From: Kalmusia sp. IMI 367209
Taxonomy: Eukaryota; Ascomycota; Dothideomycetes; Pleosporales; Didymosphaeriaceae
Direction: 5' to 3'
Length of the DNA: 64,000 bases
Assembly (NCBI GenBank): GCA_027946365.1
Contig: JAPEUQ010000017.1
Span: 62,001-126,000 of the forward strand
A model generated the notes under the pieces. It had not been told where the DNA came from and made no database searches. It saw only the letters and a list, made by a program, of their open reading frames with translations. This document shows positions 22,142 through 32,982 of the stretch, one piece after another (the stretch's first letter is position 1; each line of letters starts with the position of its first letter). Made by a program: the position numbers and the translations under genes.

Positions 22142-23055
22142 ATGTCGTCCACCGAGGAGCTCAGGAATACTGTAAGTGTCTGCTATTTCCTATTGTAAGG
22201 TGTTGCAGCCTCATCATACCCGCAGGCTTGTAAATCCAACTCACTCTTCCACAAGGTACTCGACAAGTTGCAGCACGATCCACTCAGTATTACGACTGAC
22301 GATGCTCGTCGCTTGAGCGAGCACTTCGAGGCCACTGACGCCCGCTCAGCCAAGATCATCTCTGCCGTTGAATCCCTCGCCGTGGCCTCCCGTGACATCA
22401 ACTTCCTGGGCCCGACGATTGGACAACACGAGCCACATCTTGCACAAATGGCTCTAGTCAATGACCTGAAGGCGGCCGTTGAACAACATCCTAAGTCTGT
22501 CACACCCGACATCCTCAAGGCTACCCAGGGCATCATTGGCAGTAAGTACAATTTCCCCCATAGATGCAAAACATCTTGATTATACCTAAGGGACACTTTA
22601 CTAATGCCGATGACACAGAGATGCAGCGCGCTCTCGGTCAGAACAATGCCCCCAATCCTGAATTGGAGGCTGAGCTCCAGGCGGAATTCGCTAAGATCGA
22701 GCCCAAGATCGAGCAAGGCACTGTCACCAAGGCAGAAGCTGACCATCTCCACTCCCTCGAAGCTCGTGCGCACGGCCACACTGAGAAAGGCGGCGTCACG
22801 GCAGTTGCTCAGTCAGTGGCTGCGAAGCGTGAGCGTGCCCTGTCGCTCAGCGACACCACGAATGAGAGCCGTACAGGATCCAGTGCGAAATTGAGCCCTC
22901 CCACCACCGCTGCCACGTCCACCGCGCCTTCCTCTACGACTGCTAGTGGCAAGATGGCCACTCTCTCTCTCTCGGAGAATGAGCTCAAGGATCTCTCCAA
23001 GAGCGAGACCAACCACGTCCACGCTCGCAAGGGCAGCGCGGTCGAGGCCCACTAA
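22142..23055 (+). CDS. SMP (seed-maturation-protein-like) domain protein
   Basis: Protein of 260 residues. Exons 22142-22171, 22226-22541 and 22619-23055; introns of 54 and 77 bases have GTAAGT donors. The second half contains a segment (GTVTKAEADHLHSLEARAHGHTEKGGVTAVAQSVAAKRE) that fits the SMP domain known from plant late-embryogenesis-abundant proteins and found in many fungi. The first part (DPLSITTDDARRLSEHFEATDARSAKIISAVESLAV) looks like a second, diverged helical unit. The C-terminus is Ser/Thr/Pro-rich and ends HVHARKGSAVEAH. There is no signal peptide or membrane segment. A stress or desiccation role is plausible from the family but not shown. It stands alone between long intergenic regions. 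Confidence 0.82.
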
Positions 23056-23828
23056 GATTGATCAGGCTCCTGACTTACACTGGTGGATCGCGTGCTGAGG
23101 GTTACCAGACCTTACTTTACATCAAGGGCTCCCAGAGAGCAATGAAGTTTCCATGACTATGTATCAGTAGTTAATTGGAATATGATACCATGACCACGCA
23201 AAGGTGCACGGTGCTAGCTTCAATGTATTATGCAGGGTACAAGGCCAAGGGTACAAAGCCGAGGGTGCCTGGCCGAAATTTGCATCATCTGTATGAACTT
23301 TGCTCAAAAGTGTGGGGAGGTGAATTGACACCAAGGGTTCATAACATAAGGAAGGAAACACCTAGCGCATCGGACTCAAAACAGTATCCTTCTAAGGTTT
23401 CCTCAAGAATATATGAAAGTGATATAGTCCAACACACAAAATACACAAGCCAAAATCCTCAATACATGTGCCACGTAGGTACATACCATCTATATCTCTT
23501 GGAAACTATTCGGCAGTGCACTGCACTAGAAAACACTACACTAAGCCCAGGAGGTAGAAAGTCCAAGGTCATATGTATCACTGGACGCCGCACTTTCTTG
23601 AGTTATTCCGAGCCATAATATGTCCACAGTTGGTTGCCCAATAGCTAGGGAGGACGTAAGGTAGTTGGAAATGTGTTTGTGTCTGCACTGCATTCTATTT
23701 ATGGTATCTCATTCGCTCATGTGTACATTCGCCCCTCCCCGTCCAATCCTGAACCCCCCTCCCACCTAGACATACGTCTGGAATATGATAACCAAAAACG
23801 CAGATTCTAGCCATTCATGGTAGGGCGA
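23056..23828. other. Intergenic region between convergent genes
   Basis: 3' flanks of the SMP gene and the RanGAP gene. The plus-strand frame at 23175-23618 has no recognisable features. Confidence 0.5.
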
Positions 23829-25393
23829 TCAAGCCGACGGCTTAGATTTGATCTCAGTCTTAGCTAACGTATCTGCTAGATCATCGACATCCTTGTCCTG
23901 CTTCTGCGACACATTTGCGTCCTCGGCCTGCTGATCGGCGATGATGTCCCGCGCGGCTTTCTCCTGTGTCTCGACGCCCTCATCCTCGGCATCGCTTCCT
24001 GCTTGAGCCTCGTCCTCGCTTTCTTCTTCGTCTTCGTCTTCGGATTCGAGCTCGTCGAGGTCGCCGATACCCCAGTAAGTTTCGTCGTCTGAACCGACGC
24101 CATTGGAAGCCTGGTTGGGGTCAGTAAGTAGCGCTATATGGAGGTTTTGAGGAGGGTTAGGAATGAATGGTCTGTATGTTGAGGATGCTGGGGTGCGCTG
24201 GTCTACGACATTTTGGTGGACCGCTTCCGGAGTCAGCACTTACGTCTTTCCGCTTCTCCAGCTCCTCACGAAGCTTTTCGATGGACGGGTCCTCCGCATC
24301 AAATTTGTTGCCCTCGAGTTCGATCCGTCGTAGAGCAGGCAGCTTAGGAAGCGCATCAGCGAGCCCAGCAACACCCTTCGCATTTATCTCGTTGAACTCT
24401 AGGCGGAGAATCTCGAGCTTGCTGTTCTTTCCCTTCTGCAGAGCGGACGTGAAAGCAATGCCGCCACGGCCACTGAGCAGACAATCGCCCACACCGAGGT
24501 CCTTGATCTGCGGCCAGTTGCCCACAACGTTAGCGAGGGCTTTGGCACCAGTGGCGGTGAACGTGTTATCCTGCAAATCAAGAACTTCGATCTTAGTAGA
24601 ATGCCAGAAACCGTTGTTAAGGAGATGCGTTATGCCTTCGGAGCGGATACCGTTCTGCACCATCTTAACCTCCTTGACGCCTGTATGCGCAGCGTATGCC
24701 TTAGCCCAAGCGGCCATGCTGCCGTTCTCAAGGCGGTTACGGCCGCAGATTACGGTCTCAAGATTAGGAACCTCTTGACCATCCTTCCTGGCAGCCTCCT
24801 TCTTCTCTGCGAGCGCGGTGAGGGCGTCAGCGATTAAGACACCTGCTGCTGGGCCCAGGCCGTTGTTGTTTAGGATGAGGTGGCGCAGAGGCACATGCTT
24901 GGAGAGGAAGTCTACGAGAGGTGCTTGAGTGTTCAATCCAAAGGCATTATCGGAGAGGTTGACGGTGTAGAGGTTCGGCAGTGTCAGGAGCGAGGTCAGG
25001 AGAGCGGAGAGCGCTTGCGGGATCTCGGAGAGGAGGCGTCCTGTGAAGACGTCGGCGAAGTTTGCGACCTGTAGTACCAGGTGTCAGTCAACGAACAAGT
25101 AACTCTTGTATCATGAGCCCTGGGAAAACACGATATATGACGCGTAAAGGTAGACCGGAAAGAGAATTGAGGCTTATGGGGACCTGGAGGGGTAAACAAA
25201 CCTGCAACTTCTTCTTCGTCTCGAGGACCTTTGCAAGCGCCTCACTAGCCCCTATTCCCAGTGTGTTACCCAAAAATCGCACCTCCTCGACATCCTCATT
25301 CTCCTTCAGCGCCTTGATATGCGGCTCGATGTCTTCGGCGGTATCGAGCTTCAGGCTTTTGCCCTCCAGAGAGAAGACCTTGGATTCAGACAT
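23829..25393 (-). CDS. rna1: Ran GTPase-activating protein (RanGAP, Rna1)
   Basis: Cytosolic activator of Ran GTP hydrolysis, which sets the direction of nuclear transport. Exons 25393-25202, 25068-24244 and 24110-23829; both introns are 133 bases; product 432 residues. It is a leucine-rich-repeat protein very close to fission yeast Rna1: NLSDNAFG, FLSKHVPLRHLILNNNGLGP, the conserved loop ICGRNRLENGSMAAWAK, VKMVQNGIRSEGI, KIEVLDLQDNTFTATGAKAL and LGVGDCLLSGRGG. The last exon encodes the expected highly acidic tail (ELESEDEDEEESEDEA) and a short basic end. It is head to head with Cox17, with 266 bases between start codons. Assignment is firm. Confidence 0.96.
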
Positions 25394-25659
25394 GGTGCTA
25401 TCAAGCTGTCAAGTCCCAAAGACCAATAAAGATACTCGAGCCGAGAACAAGAATATGCGCGCTGTAGAAGGGGGTTGATCGCGGGGAGAGGCTACACAAG
25501 AATTGTTGTTTTGGTGCGTTGGTGGGGTCTATTGGGCGTTAGGCTGATCCCTGCATAGTGCGGCATTCTGGATCGGCGAAAGCGGAAGTGCCCGCCAAGC
25601 ATTTGAGATTCAATTCGCATTGCTAAGCAAGCAATCTCCGAAGCACTACACACATCACA

Positions 25660-25992
25660 ATGGGATCAGGACAGTCAGGTACGTTGGAACTGCTGCGTAT
25701 AATTCTCGTCGGCTAATTCGACAACAGCACCGGCACCTCCGCCACCAACGGCCGCCAATTTGGGCGCAGACGTGAAGACTCCCAGTACACCCGCGAAACC
25801 AAAGGTATGACACCTTCAAGCTGGAGGGGATGGCAGCTAAATGATGCTTAGCCATGCTGCGTCTGCACCGACGAAAAAGCCAAACGCGATGAATGCATGC
25901 TCTTCTCGAACTCGAGCAACGCTCAAGAAGAATGCGCCGACCTCGTAACGAAATATAAGGACTGCATGGCCGGCTACGGGTTCAAGATATAA
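25660..25992 (+). CDS. cox17: Cytochrome c oxidase copper chaperone Cox17
   Basis: Small intermembrane-space protein that delivers Cu(I) to Sco1 and Cox11 for cytochrome c oxidase assembly. Exons 25660-25678, 25728-25804 and 25852-25992; introns 49 and 47 bases; 78 residues. The short exons hide it from a simple ORF scan. The last exon starts at the copper-binding PCCVC and carries twin C-x9-C motifs (C-TDEKAKRDE-C and C-ADLVTKYKD-C), ending KDCMAGYGFKI as in other Cox17 proteins. The N-terminal part is Pro/Ala-rich (APAPPPPTAANLG). No mitochondrial presequence is expected, because import uses the Mia40 pathway. Confidence 0.95.
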
Positions 25993-26225
25993 CTATGTAC
26001 CACGTAGGAGGCTGGATTGTATTATACTTGTTCGAGCCGAAATACACTGTACAATACGAAAGCATGGGCATGGCGTCAAGCATTTTGGGGGAGTGAATAG
26101 AGCTTGGTATTGAGCTGTAACCCTACTTGTACATGAATGATAACTAGAACTTCCCTCCATCCAAAAATCTCTAGGAGATGGGTATCTTGATAAACGTTCA
26201 GAAAACTGAAAACCATGACTTGACC

Positions 26226-28042
26226 CTACTGGGTCTTGCTCTTCGCTTTCGAAGCTGCTGCGCCGAATAACTCGCTTTTACTGAGTAATGTCCCTAAGCT
26301 CCACAAATAGCAGAGCGCGAAACCGCCGCAACCTATGATTGCATTCGCCACGACCCAAAGATCCGGTTTATCGATAGGTGGGGCGACGAAAGCCTCCACT
26401 ACATGCCACCCGACCATGGCAAGATAGATATTGAGATGTAGAATCTTCGACAACAGACTGAGGCCACCTGTCGTCCCTTCATGGTATGCAGAGAATGAGA
26501 CAGGCGGTAAGCCAAGTAAATATGCCCAAAGTAACGATATAACAAAGTACGGTACTCTTAGCTCATCCCGCTTCAACAGTGGAAACATAGTCCAGACTCC
26601 GAGCATATTGGCCAGACCAACCCAACCGCGAATGGATGGCAAGAGACCTCCTTGTCCACTTAGCAGGACAGTCATTGGAAGCAACGGCAACAGAACGTTC
26701 TTTTCATGAACCTGATATGAGCAGAGAAAGAAGCCCCAAGAGGTTGCGGCTAACGCGAGAGGAACCAACTGCTTGCGTGGTCGGAAAAATAGGATCAGGC
26801 ACGGCGGTGCGATCGAGATAGATGTGGCAACAAGAGCTGCTCGTTGAAGCAGAGGACCTGAATACTTGTGAAGCTTATGAAAGGTGTGAATGGTGCACCA
26901 GATGTTGGCAACCTTGTCTTCGAATAGTCCTCGAGCAAATGGGAAGATTCTGTGTATTGATTGGGCCACTTGCAAGACGTAAGGATAGTACCAAGCCTCT
27001 TGATCTAATGAAATCGGAAGAGATTCGAGTAGTGGAGGGAGAGGAAAGCCTTTTTGCGGCACGCTCTGGAACGTGTCGTAAGCAACCCCTGCGAGGAACG
27101 GGAGATATAGTAGCGCAAAAGATGCGACGGTAGTTATGGCAATCAACAAGAGGCGTGTGATATCGATTCGCGGGAAAATGCATATCCCAAGAAGATATGC
27201 AAAGACAGCAGGCGCATAGAATAACGCCATTTGTTTGAAGCCTAGAGCACCCACAAAGAAGACGCAGCTCCAAAGATGACGCCCAGCGAGCATGCTTGAC
27301 ATGCTTGCCACGGCGAGGCCAAGCATGACGGTATTATACTGAAAGTGACCATGATCGATCAGTAATGTGGCAGGCTGCATGAGAATTGCGACCATTGCGA
27401 TCGACGCTTCCCAAACATTGACCTTCTCGGCTCGAGAGTATCGTCGCAAAAAGATGATGGTCGCGGGGATGTATATGAGGTATTCGGAAACGAAGACGGT
27501 AGCGCGCATATATATCTTCAACGACGGATCGTCAAGGGCTCTGGAATCGAATAGTGCGAACCACTCCGGATTGATAGTGGAGCCACTTGTTCGTGTTAGC
27601 TTTGCACAACGGCGTATATTGATACAGATAACACGTACATAATTCCAAGAAGCCAACTATGGTATGCGGTAAGAGGGGGATAGTCCAGGCCCCACCATCC
27701 TAGGTCATAGAAGTACCATTGCGAAATGGGGAGGTGCTGTGTAATTTCCATCCAGTGTCGCTGAGCTTCGAAGTCGCCATGCATAGGTGGGGACTCAAAG
27801 CCAGAGTATCCCCAAAGACCGGTCGTCCATCGAAAGAGGCCCACGGCCATGAGTATCAGAGGTATGGTGACCCATTGCGACACCACTCCCTTGGCAGGCC
27901 AAAGAAAGGCAACGAGCGGAAATGCAGGCTTGCGGGACTGGTTGGTCTGGTCTACGTCGAGAGTTCCGTGGGTAACATGAGCAAGAGAGCCGTCCTCAAT
28001 CTTTCTCCGCCTGCGAGGTTTGTAGCCCTGCGGCGAAGCCAT
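26226..28042 (-). CDS. alg6: Alg6-type dolichyl-P-Glc:Man9GlcNAc2 glucosyltransferase
   Basis: ER multi-pass membrane enzyme that adds the first alpha-1,3-glucose to the lipid-linked oligosaccharide for N-glycosylation. Exons 28042-27639 and 27585-26226 (intron 53 bases) give 587 residues. The ALG6/ALG8 signature is clear in the first luminal loop: PPMHGDFEAQRHWMEIT, WYFYDLGWWGLDYPPLTAYHSWLLG, then GSTINPEWFAL across the splice. More family stretches follow: LIDHGHFQYNTVMLGL, GFKQMALFYAPA and SYQVHEKNVLLPLLP. Many hydrophobic segments span the protein. DYPPLTAYHS favours Alg6 over Alg8. I chose the ATG at 28042 (MASPQGYKPRRRRK). The frame continues upstream without a stop, so a longer leader is possible. 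Divergent to the nucleolin-like gene. Confidence 0.93.
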
Positions 28043-28777
28043 AATGAGAACAATACAGAGCCTTAGACGTCCGCAGAGGTTAAATCGTAATTCGCGGTTG
28101 GCAGGCGACGTTTCCGCTAGACTAGCGCGCAGACTTGCCAAACCGCTCACCGCCTTGGGAGCTTGGACCACCAGCCCCGCTGAATTTTTCAAAAACCGAA
28201 CTTTTTCCCGCCACGCTCTTTCTCACCACCACTCTCGCGCTTCTTCTTATCGCGCAACATCATCTTCTCCTCAACATCAGTCGAGGCTTTATTCGTGGCT
28301 TTGTGGGCATTTGCTAGCTACTGAGGGCTTTACGAGAGAACTGCGACTCTCAAACAGACATATTCTATCAAGTCAGTGGGCACATATGAGTTATCTCCGT
28401 TACACACAGAGGATCAGAGGGCATGCCAGTCGCTCATTAGAGCACGGCGAGATTCATCAGTGGGCTTTTCGCTACTGCGGCTATTCATCTTGTCTTCTCG
28501 GCATCTTGTGGGAACACATCGCCTTGAAGCGTGGGCTTTTACGTGGGCTTCAGAAATTTACACCTTAGGGCGTAAATTTCTTCGAGAGATTCCTGTGGGC
28601 TTTTCGCGATCTGAGACATCAAGTTGGCTATCGGCGCATCGCAGTCTCTTCGAGACCAGCGCTCGAATGACGAGACCTGCGCGTCTTTACCTCTTTTCCT
28701 TCTGTCAATTTTGACTCTCGAGAAACCTTTCCCCACAGCATACTGATACATACTAGGACTAGAATATTACGATCACC
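28043..28777. promoter_or_regulatory. Divergent promoter of Alg6 and nucleolin-like gene
   Basis: 735 bases between the two start codons. The half nearer the nucleolin-like gene holds repeated GTGGGCTTTT elements (28460, 28531 and 28595, plus GTGGGCTT at 28543 and degenerate forms near 28290-28330). An open plus-strand frame at 28044-28568 lacks any domain and I regard it as chance. Confidence 0.55.
28460..28607 (+). repeat. Repeated GTGGGCTTTT(CGC) promoter element
   Basis: GTGGGCTTTTCGC occurs at 28460-28472 and 28595-28607, GTGGGCTTTT at 28531-28540 and GTGGGCTT at 28543-28550, all in the same orientation, 170-320 bases before the nucleolin-like start codon. A further copy, GTGGGCTTTTCG, lies at 32565-32576 upstream of the exopolyphosphatase gene. 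Spacing and identity suggest a transcription-factor site; the factor is unknown. Confidence 0.6.
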
Positions 28778-30323
28778 ATGTCGAAGACCAAGGCCGTTTC
28801 TAAGCCGTCCAAGAAGGACTCCAAGAAGTCCGAACTTTCCTCGGTGAAGGAGGGCCGCGTCACCAAACCTGCTCAGACCCTCAAGGCCAAGAGCAAGGAG
28901 ATTGCTAAGTCCGCTTCGAAGAAGAAGTCCAAGAAGGCTCCTACTCCCGAGCCTGAGTCGGAATCTGAGTCTGAGAACTCTTCTTCCAGCGAGGCCGATA
29001 GCGATAGCGATAGCTCCGCCAGCGAGGACGAGAAGGCCCCCGCTAAGGCTAAGACCAATGGAGCTGCTAAGCCCGCCGTAGCAGCAAAGGCCAAGGACGC
29101 CAGCTCTGATTCTGATTCCTCTGACAGCAGCGAGGAGGAAGATAGTGATGAGGAGATGGAGGATGCCCCCAAGGCTACTCCCAAGGTCAACGGCTCAGCT
29201 AAGGCCGCTGCTAAGGAGGATTCGGATTCTTCGAACTCTGACTCCGACTCTGAGAGCGAATCTGACGAGGAAGCGAAGCCGGCCGCGAAGTCTGCGAAGG
29301 CCGAGGTACGTAATTTACTTCGATCACGTATATATCCCGCTAACAACAGCATAGGCTTCAGATGATTCTGCCTCGGACTCCGAGTCCGACTCTGGTTCCG
29401 ACGACTCCAGCGAGAGCGACGAGGAAGAGCAGGAGGCTCCGTCCAAGAAGCGCAAGGCTGAGGCTGAGGCCGAGCCCGTGGTCAAGAAGACAAAGACGGA
29501 GTCTGCTGGTGAGGAGGGTATTGCCAACCTCTTCGTTGGAAACCTCAGCTGGAATGTCGATGAGGAATGGTTGTCGTCTACATTCGCGCCGTACGGCGAG
29601 ATCGTCGGCTGCCGCATCATCACCGACCGTGAGTCTGGTCGTTCCAAGGGGTAAGTCACTATTCATTGACTTCAGGGATATTTCTAACGTCACTCTAGCT
29701 TTGGATATGTCGAGTTTTCCTCAGCTGAATCGGCGAAGAAGGCCAAGGAGGAGCTCCACGATTCAGACCTTGACGGTCGTGCTTTAAACGTTGACTTCAG
29801 TCAGCCTCGCCAGCAGGGCGGACAGGACAAGACCCAGGCTCGCGCCAAGCAGTTCGGTGACAAGCGTAGCGCCCCCAGCAACACCTTGTTCATTGGTAAC
29901 CTTTCGTTCGACTCTACCAATGAGTCGATCGGTGAGGCCTTCAGCGCCTTTGGCGAGATCTCTCGTGTCTCTCTTCCCACAGATCGCGACACTGGTGCTC
30001 CCAAGGGCTTTGGCTATGTGGAGTTTGGTTCCGTCCAGGAGGCTCAGGCCGCTCTTGACGGTCTGACCGGCTCTAACGTCGACGGACGCCAAATCCGCAT
30101 TGACTTTGCCTCTGCTCGTGACAACAGCGGAGGAGGTGGTGGTGGCCGTGGCGGCTTCGGTGGCGGTCGTGGTGGCGGTCGCGGCGGCGGTCGCGGCGGT
30201 TTCGGCGATCGTGGTGGCCGTGGAGGTCGTGGAGGTCGCGGTGGTGGCCGTGGCGGCCGTGGTGGTTTCTCCACCAACCGTGGCGGCTTCAACGATTTCA
30301 AGGGCTCGAAGATGACCTTCTAA
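28778..30323 (+). CDS. Nucleolin-like RNA-binding protein (Nsr1/Gar2 type)
   Basis: Nucleolar protein needed in yeasts for 18S rRNA processing and small-subunit assembly. Exons 28778-29305, 29355-29650 and 29699-30323; introns 49 and 48 bases; 482 residues. The N-terminal half alternates Lys/Ala-rich and long Ser/Asp/Glu tracts, likely casein kinase 2 targets. Two RRMs follow: one begins NLFVGNLSWNVDEEW with RNP1 SKGFGYVEF (split by the second intron), the other begins NTLFIGNLSFDSTNE with RNP1 PKGFGYVEF. The C-terminus is a glycine-arginine-rich RGG domain (about 30133-30280), ending GGFNDFKGSKMTF. This is the classic nucleolin order: acidic, RRM, RRM, RGG. The antisense strand of the RGG and acidic tracts gives long spurious frames that I left out. 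Confidence 0.95.
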
Positions 30324-30956
30324 GCGTCCTCTGACACGACCATACCCCCCGTAGCAACTCATACATGACTATTCAATGGGTCGGTAAGTCTTCGGTTTGA
30401 GTAGGCGCGTATGTCGTACATGTGAGCTTGATATGGATGCTCAGAGATGGCATGACTTCTGCGATGTAATCTTTCCTCATCCCATTGTTTTGGCGTTACA
30501 GGATCAAAAGTAGTCTCATATGATATGCCTTATATCTGACATCGACACGAATAATGTTGACGGAAGAGAAGGGTTGCGGATTAGTCTGTGTAAATTAGAT
30601 ATCAATCATGGTTTACAAACTCTCCACATTTCTCATCTCATAAACGCAAGGTTAACGAGTCTTCAAACGATATTCCTCTGCTCGTGAAGTCAAGATGATA
30701 GTTTTGCCATCAGCGTAGTCTCCAAGCAGTTACCAGAAGCGACTTGATGTTCACGGTAAGTGCAAGGGAAAAAGCGAGAGGCTCATATTTACTTTGTGTT
30801 ATGGAGCAACGCATTGTATACCCTATCAACACTTCCAGTGGACTGGTCGCCTACCCTCCACTCATCCAAATGTCTTCGTACATATCAAGATGATACCCAG
30901 CCTGTTGCTAAACTATATATTTTCGGTGAACCGAATCGCAACACGCGGCCAAAAAT
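30324..30956. other. Intergenic region between convergent genes
   Basis: 3' flanks of the nucleolin-like gene and the exopolyphosphatase gene; AT-richer than the neighbouring genes; nothing else recognised. Confidence 0.5.
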
Positions 30957-32303
30957 TCACATATCCCAATTTCTCACAGCATCCTCAACGATCGGCCTGA
31001 TCACCTTTCTCCCCGCGCCAGACTGATGTGTCCAGACCATCTGCCTCGGTGCCAGCTCTTCCGCCCTATGCCACGGCTTCAGCCCCAGGCTCTTGTCGTT
31101 CTCCAGCGCCTTAGACACCGCCTTGAACAAAGCGTCCGCTTGCACTTTATCAATGCGAACATCGTCGCGCACAGTAAGCACTATCTCGCGCATCTTCTTC
31201 TTCTCGCCATCCTTGCCCTTGATCTTGTATTTGTTCAAGCAGACATCGATGTCGACATTGATGGCTGCGGTCCAAGCCGCGTGGACGGCGAACCAATGGA
31301 AGAGCTCGCCGAAGCCGGTCTTTTCAATCTGTTCGTCCAGGGAGTAGGGAATGGATGCGAAGCCAAGGCTGACTGTAGGCGTATTTGGAGACGGAGTGTC
31401 GACGAGATCGCCTTTCCAATCTCGCCTGAGAAGATCGCGGACGCTCAGATCGTCGAGGTCCTTCTTCGCCTCCTTCAGCCAATCGTCAACTGCTTCCATC
31501 TGGTCATATAAATCTTTATCTGACCATCTGCTGCGCGCGAGCACGCGTCTGGAAATATCAATGTCGGTCTGTGTACCAGCTTCCAGGCCCCCAGAATCGA
31601 TCGCTATCGCGGAGAGGATGAGTTCCAGAAGCTCGTGCGGCAGATGATATTCCTCGGGCAGTTTCTCGAATTCATCAAACATCTGGCGCGCTACTAGACT
31701 CGTGCAGCTTGCTACTTTCTCGAAGACGCGAGGCGATGCATCCGGTGCCACGCCCTTGTCCACGTGGTGATCAAAGATACTCAATATCTTCGCCCTGTTC
31801 CATTTGCGGAGTGGCGATGCGTGATCGACAAGCACGATACCTTTCACTTTCAAACTCAATGTCTCTGGGTCCTCAGGTAATTCGTCCATAGTCAATAAAT
31901 CATCATGACCACTTGTCATCTTCGAGTTTTTAAGCGCGAGTTTATTCTCCGGTCTCAAGTCAAGGGCATCCGTCTGTGTCTGTAGTAGAGCAATCGCTTT
32001 CGCCGGATGCGAAGTATTCTGTGTCGAATGCTCCAGGTGATATGCCCAGGTGAGGGCGCTCGTCATGCTATCCAGGTCGCCCGCCTCGTTTCCCATCACG
32101 AAAACCCATTCTGATTGCCGCCCTGCCTGCCAGTCGACAAGAAACTGCTTTTTGGTGTTTCGAGACCATTCAGAGAAGTGCCCGACACCAATTTGCTCCA
32201 TGGGCCCAGCGGCTTTGGTGTCAAGGATGACTTGATGGGGAGGTCGGGATGCTGCCGAGAAGGACGCTAGGAGCGCGGACGGCAATAGTCGCAGGGATTT
32301 CAT
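30957..32303 (-). CDS. Exopolyphosphatase-like DHH/DHHA2 phosphoesterase
   Basis: Single-exon protein of 448 residues related to yeast Ppx1, a metal-dependent enzyme that releases phosphate from the ends of inorganic polyphosphate. Metal-binding motifs are visible: VMGNEAGDLDSMTSAL, IVLVDHASPL, the DHH motif as FDHHVD, and AIDSGGL. The DHHA2 domain fills the C-terminal part (GFASIPYSLDEQIEKTG to the end). The N-terminus MKSLRLLPSALLASFSAASRPP resembles a secretory or mitochondrial targeting sequence. The conserved core starts only at about residue 45, so this may be a compartmentalised member rather than the cytosolic enzyme. Substrate assignment is by family. Confidence 0.9.
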   Translation of the reverse strand: MKSLRLLPSALLASFSAASRPPHQVILDTKAAGPMEQIGVGHFSEWSRNTKKQFLVDWQAGRQSEWVFVMGNEAGDLDSMTSALTWAYHLEHSTQNTSHPAKAIALLQTQTDALDLRPENKLALKNSKMTSGHDDLLTMDELPEDPETLSLKVKGIVLVDHASPLRKWNRAKILSIFDHHVDKGVAPDASPRVFEKVASCTSLVARQMFDEFEKLPEEYHLPHELLELILSAIAIDSGGLEAGTQTDIDISRRVLARSRWSDKDLYDQMEAVDDWLKEAKKDLDDLSVRDLLRRDWKGDLVDTPSPNTPTVSLGFASIPYSLDEQIEKTGFGELFHWFAVHAAWTAAINVDIDVCLNKYKIKGKDGEKKKMREIVLTVRDDVRIDKVQADALFKAVSKALENDKSLGLKPWHRAEELAPRQMVWTHQSGAGRKVIRPIVEDAVRNWDM

Positions 32304-32781
32304 GATGCTAGCATAAGATATAGGTTATTGCTAGAAGAAGGAAGTGTGATGTTGCATATTGCGAAGTATTTTCTGTGTGCTGGTGTTGTTGGATCTTCAA
32401 AGGATGGGGCGACGTCATCGTCGCGAAACGTGCGCGAGTGGCTGGTCTGGAACAAATTGGCATTCGTGGCGCGTGCATAGTTGCTGAAGCCCCATCGCGC
32501 ATGCAGGGCATTTTGGTCGTTCGTTAGCACCGAGTCATATGACGGTAGGATACATTCCTCTGAGGTGGGCTTTTCGACGAACTCGATTCTGTCCGTACGA
32601 CCTCAGTCGTCGCCCTCAATTCCATCGAGCTTCATCATTCAATCTGCGTAATACTACTACCCAAAGCCCTTGCGCTCTACCACGAGACTGCAATCGCTAA
32701 GGCCATTCGAATATTGACACCATGTTGCGTGTGTCACGGAAGATTTAATAATAGGATATGTGTACTTGATGATCATTTCAC
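32304..32781. promoter_or_regulatory. Exopolyphosphatase promoter region
   Basis: Upstream region of the exopolyphosphatase gene and 3' flank of the quinone reductase gene. It includes GTGGGCTTTTCG at 32565-32576, matching the repeat found before the nucleolin-like gene. Minus-strand frames at 32300-32530 are not supported. Confidence 0.45.
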
Positions 32782-32982
32782 CTATAGAATAGTACACTTA
32801 GATGGCAAACCACAAGGCCCCCCTTCCTTTTCATGTTTGCTCTGTTGCGATTGACCTGGTACCGTGGCCTGATGTGTATTCCGCACCCCGTTGACAGCTG
32901 GAGTACCTCCAGTCCCAGGGCCGACTTTGCCAGCTGCCGTGTTCCCCGCTGCCACCGTCTCCTTCTGCCCTGGAGTATCTAG
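32782..32982 (-). other. Predicted stop-readthrough extension with CaaX box
   Basis: Directly after the TGA of the quinone reductase, the same frame continues for 66 sense codons to a TAG at 32782-32784. It encodes a Gly/Pro/Ala/Thr-rich linker (for example TAAGKVGPGTGGTPAV), a polar stretch (QSQQSKHEKEGG) and the C-terminal CGLPSKCTIL. The last four residues, C-T-I-L, form a CaaX box; a terminal Leu favours geranylgeranylation. A second cysteine six residues before the CaaX cysteine could be palmitoylated. Readthrough would give a protein of about 270 residues. No short intron removes the TGA and keeps this frame: candidate GT..AG pairs of 17, 22 and 34 bases are too small and out of phase. 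Function is inferred. Confidence 0.6.

Noticed and set aside
28044..28568. ATG-started 174-codon plus-strand frame in the Alg6/nucleolin promoter
   Set aside because: Random composition, no domain, and it covers the repeated promoter elements.
28873..29352. 159-codon minus-strand frame rich in Ser/Leu
   Set aside because: Antisense of the acidic Ser/Asp/Glu tracts of the nucleolin-like gene.
30044..30362. Long minus-strand frames rich in Pro or Thr/Ala opposite the nucleolin-like gene
   Set aside because: They are the antisense reading of the RGG-repeat region and have no independent support.
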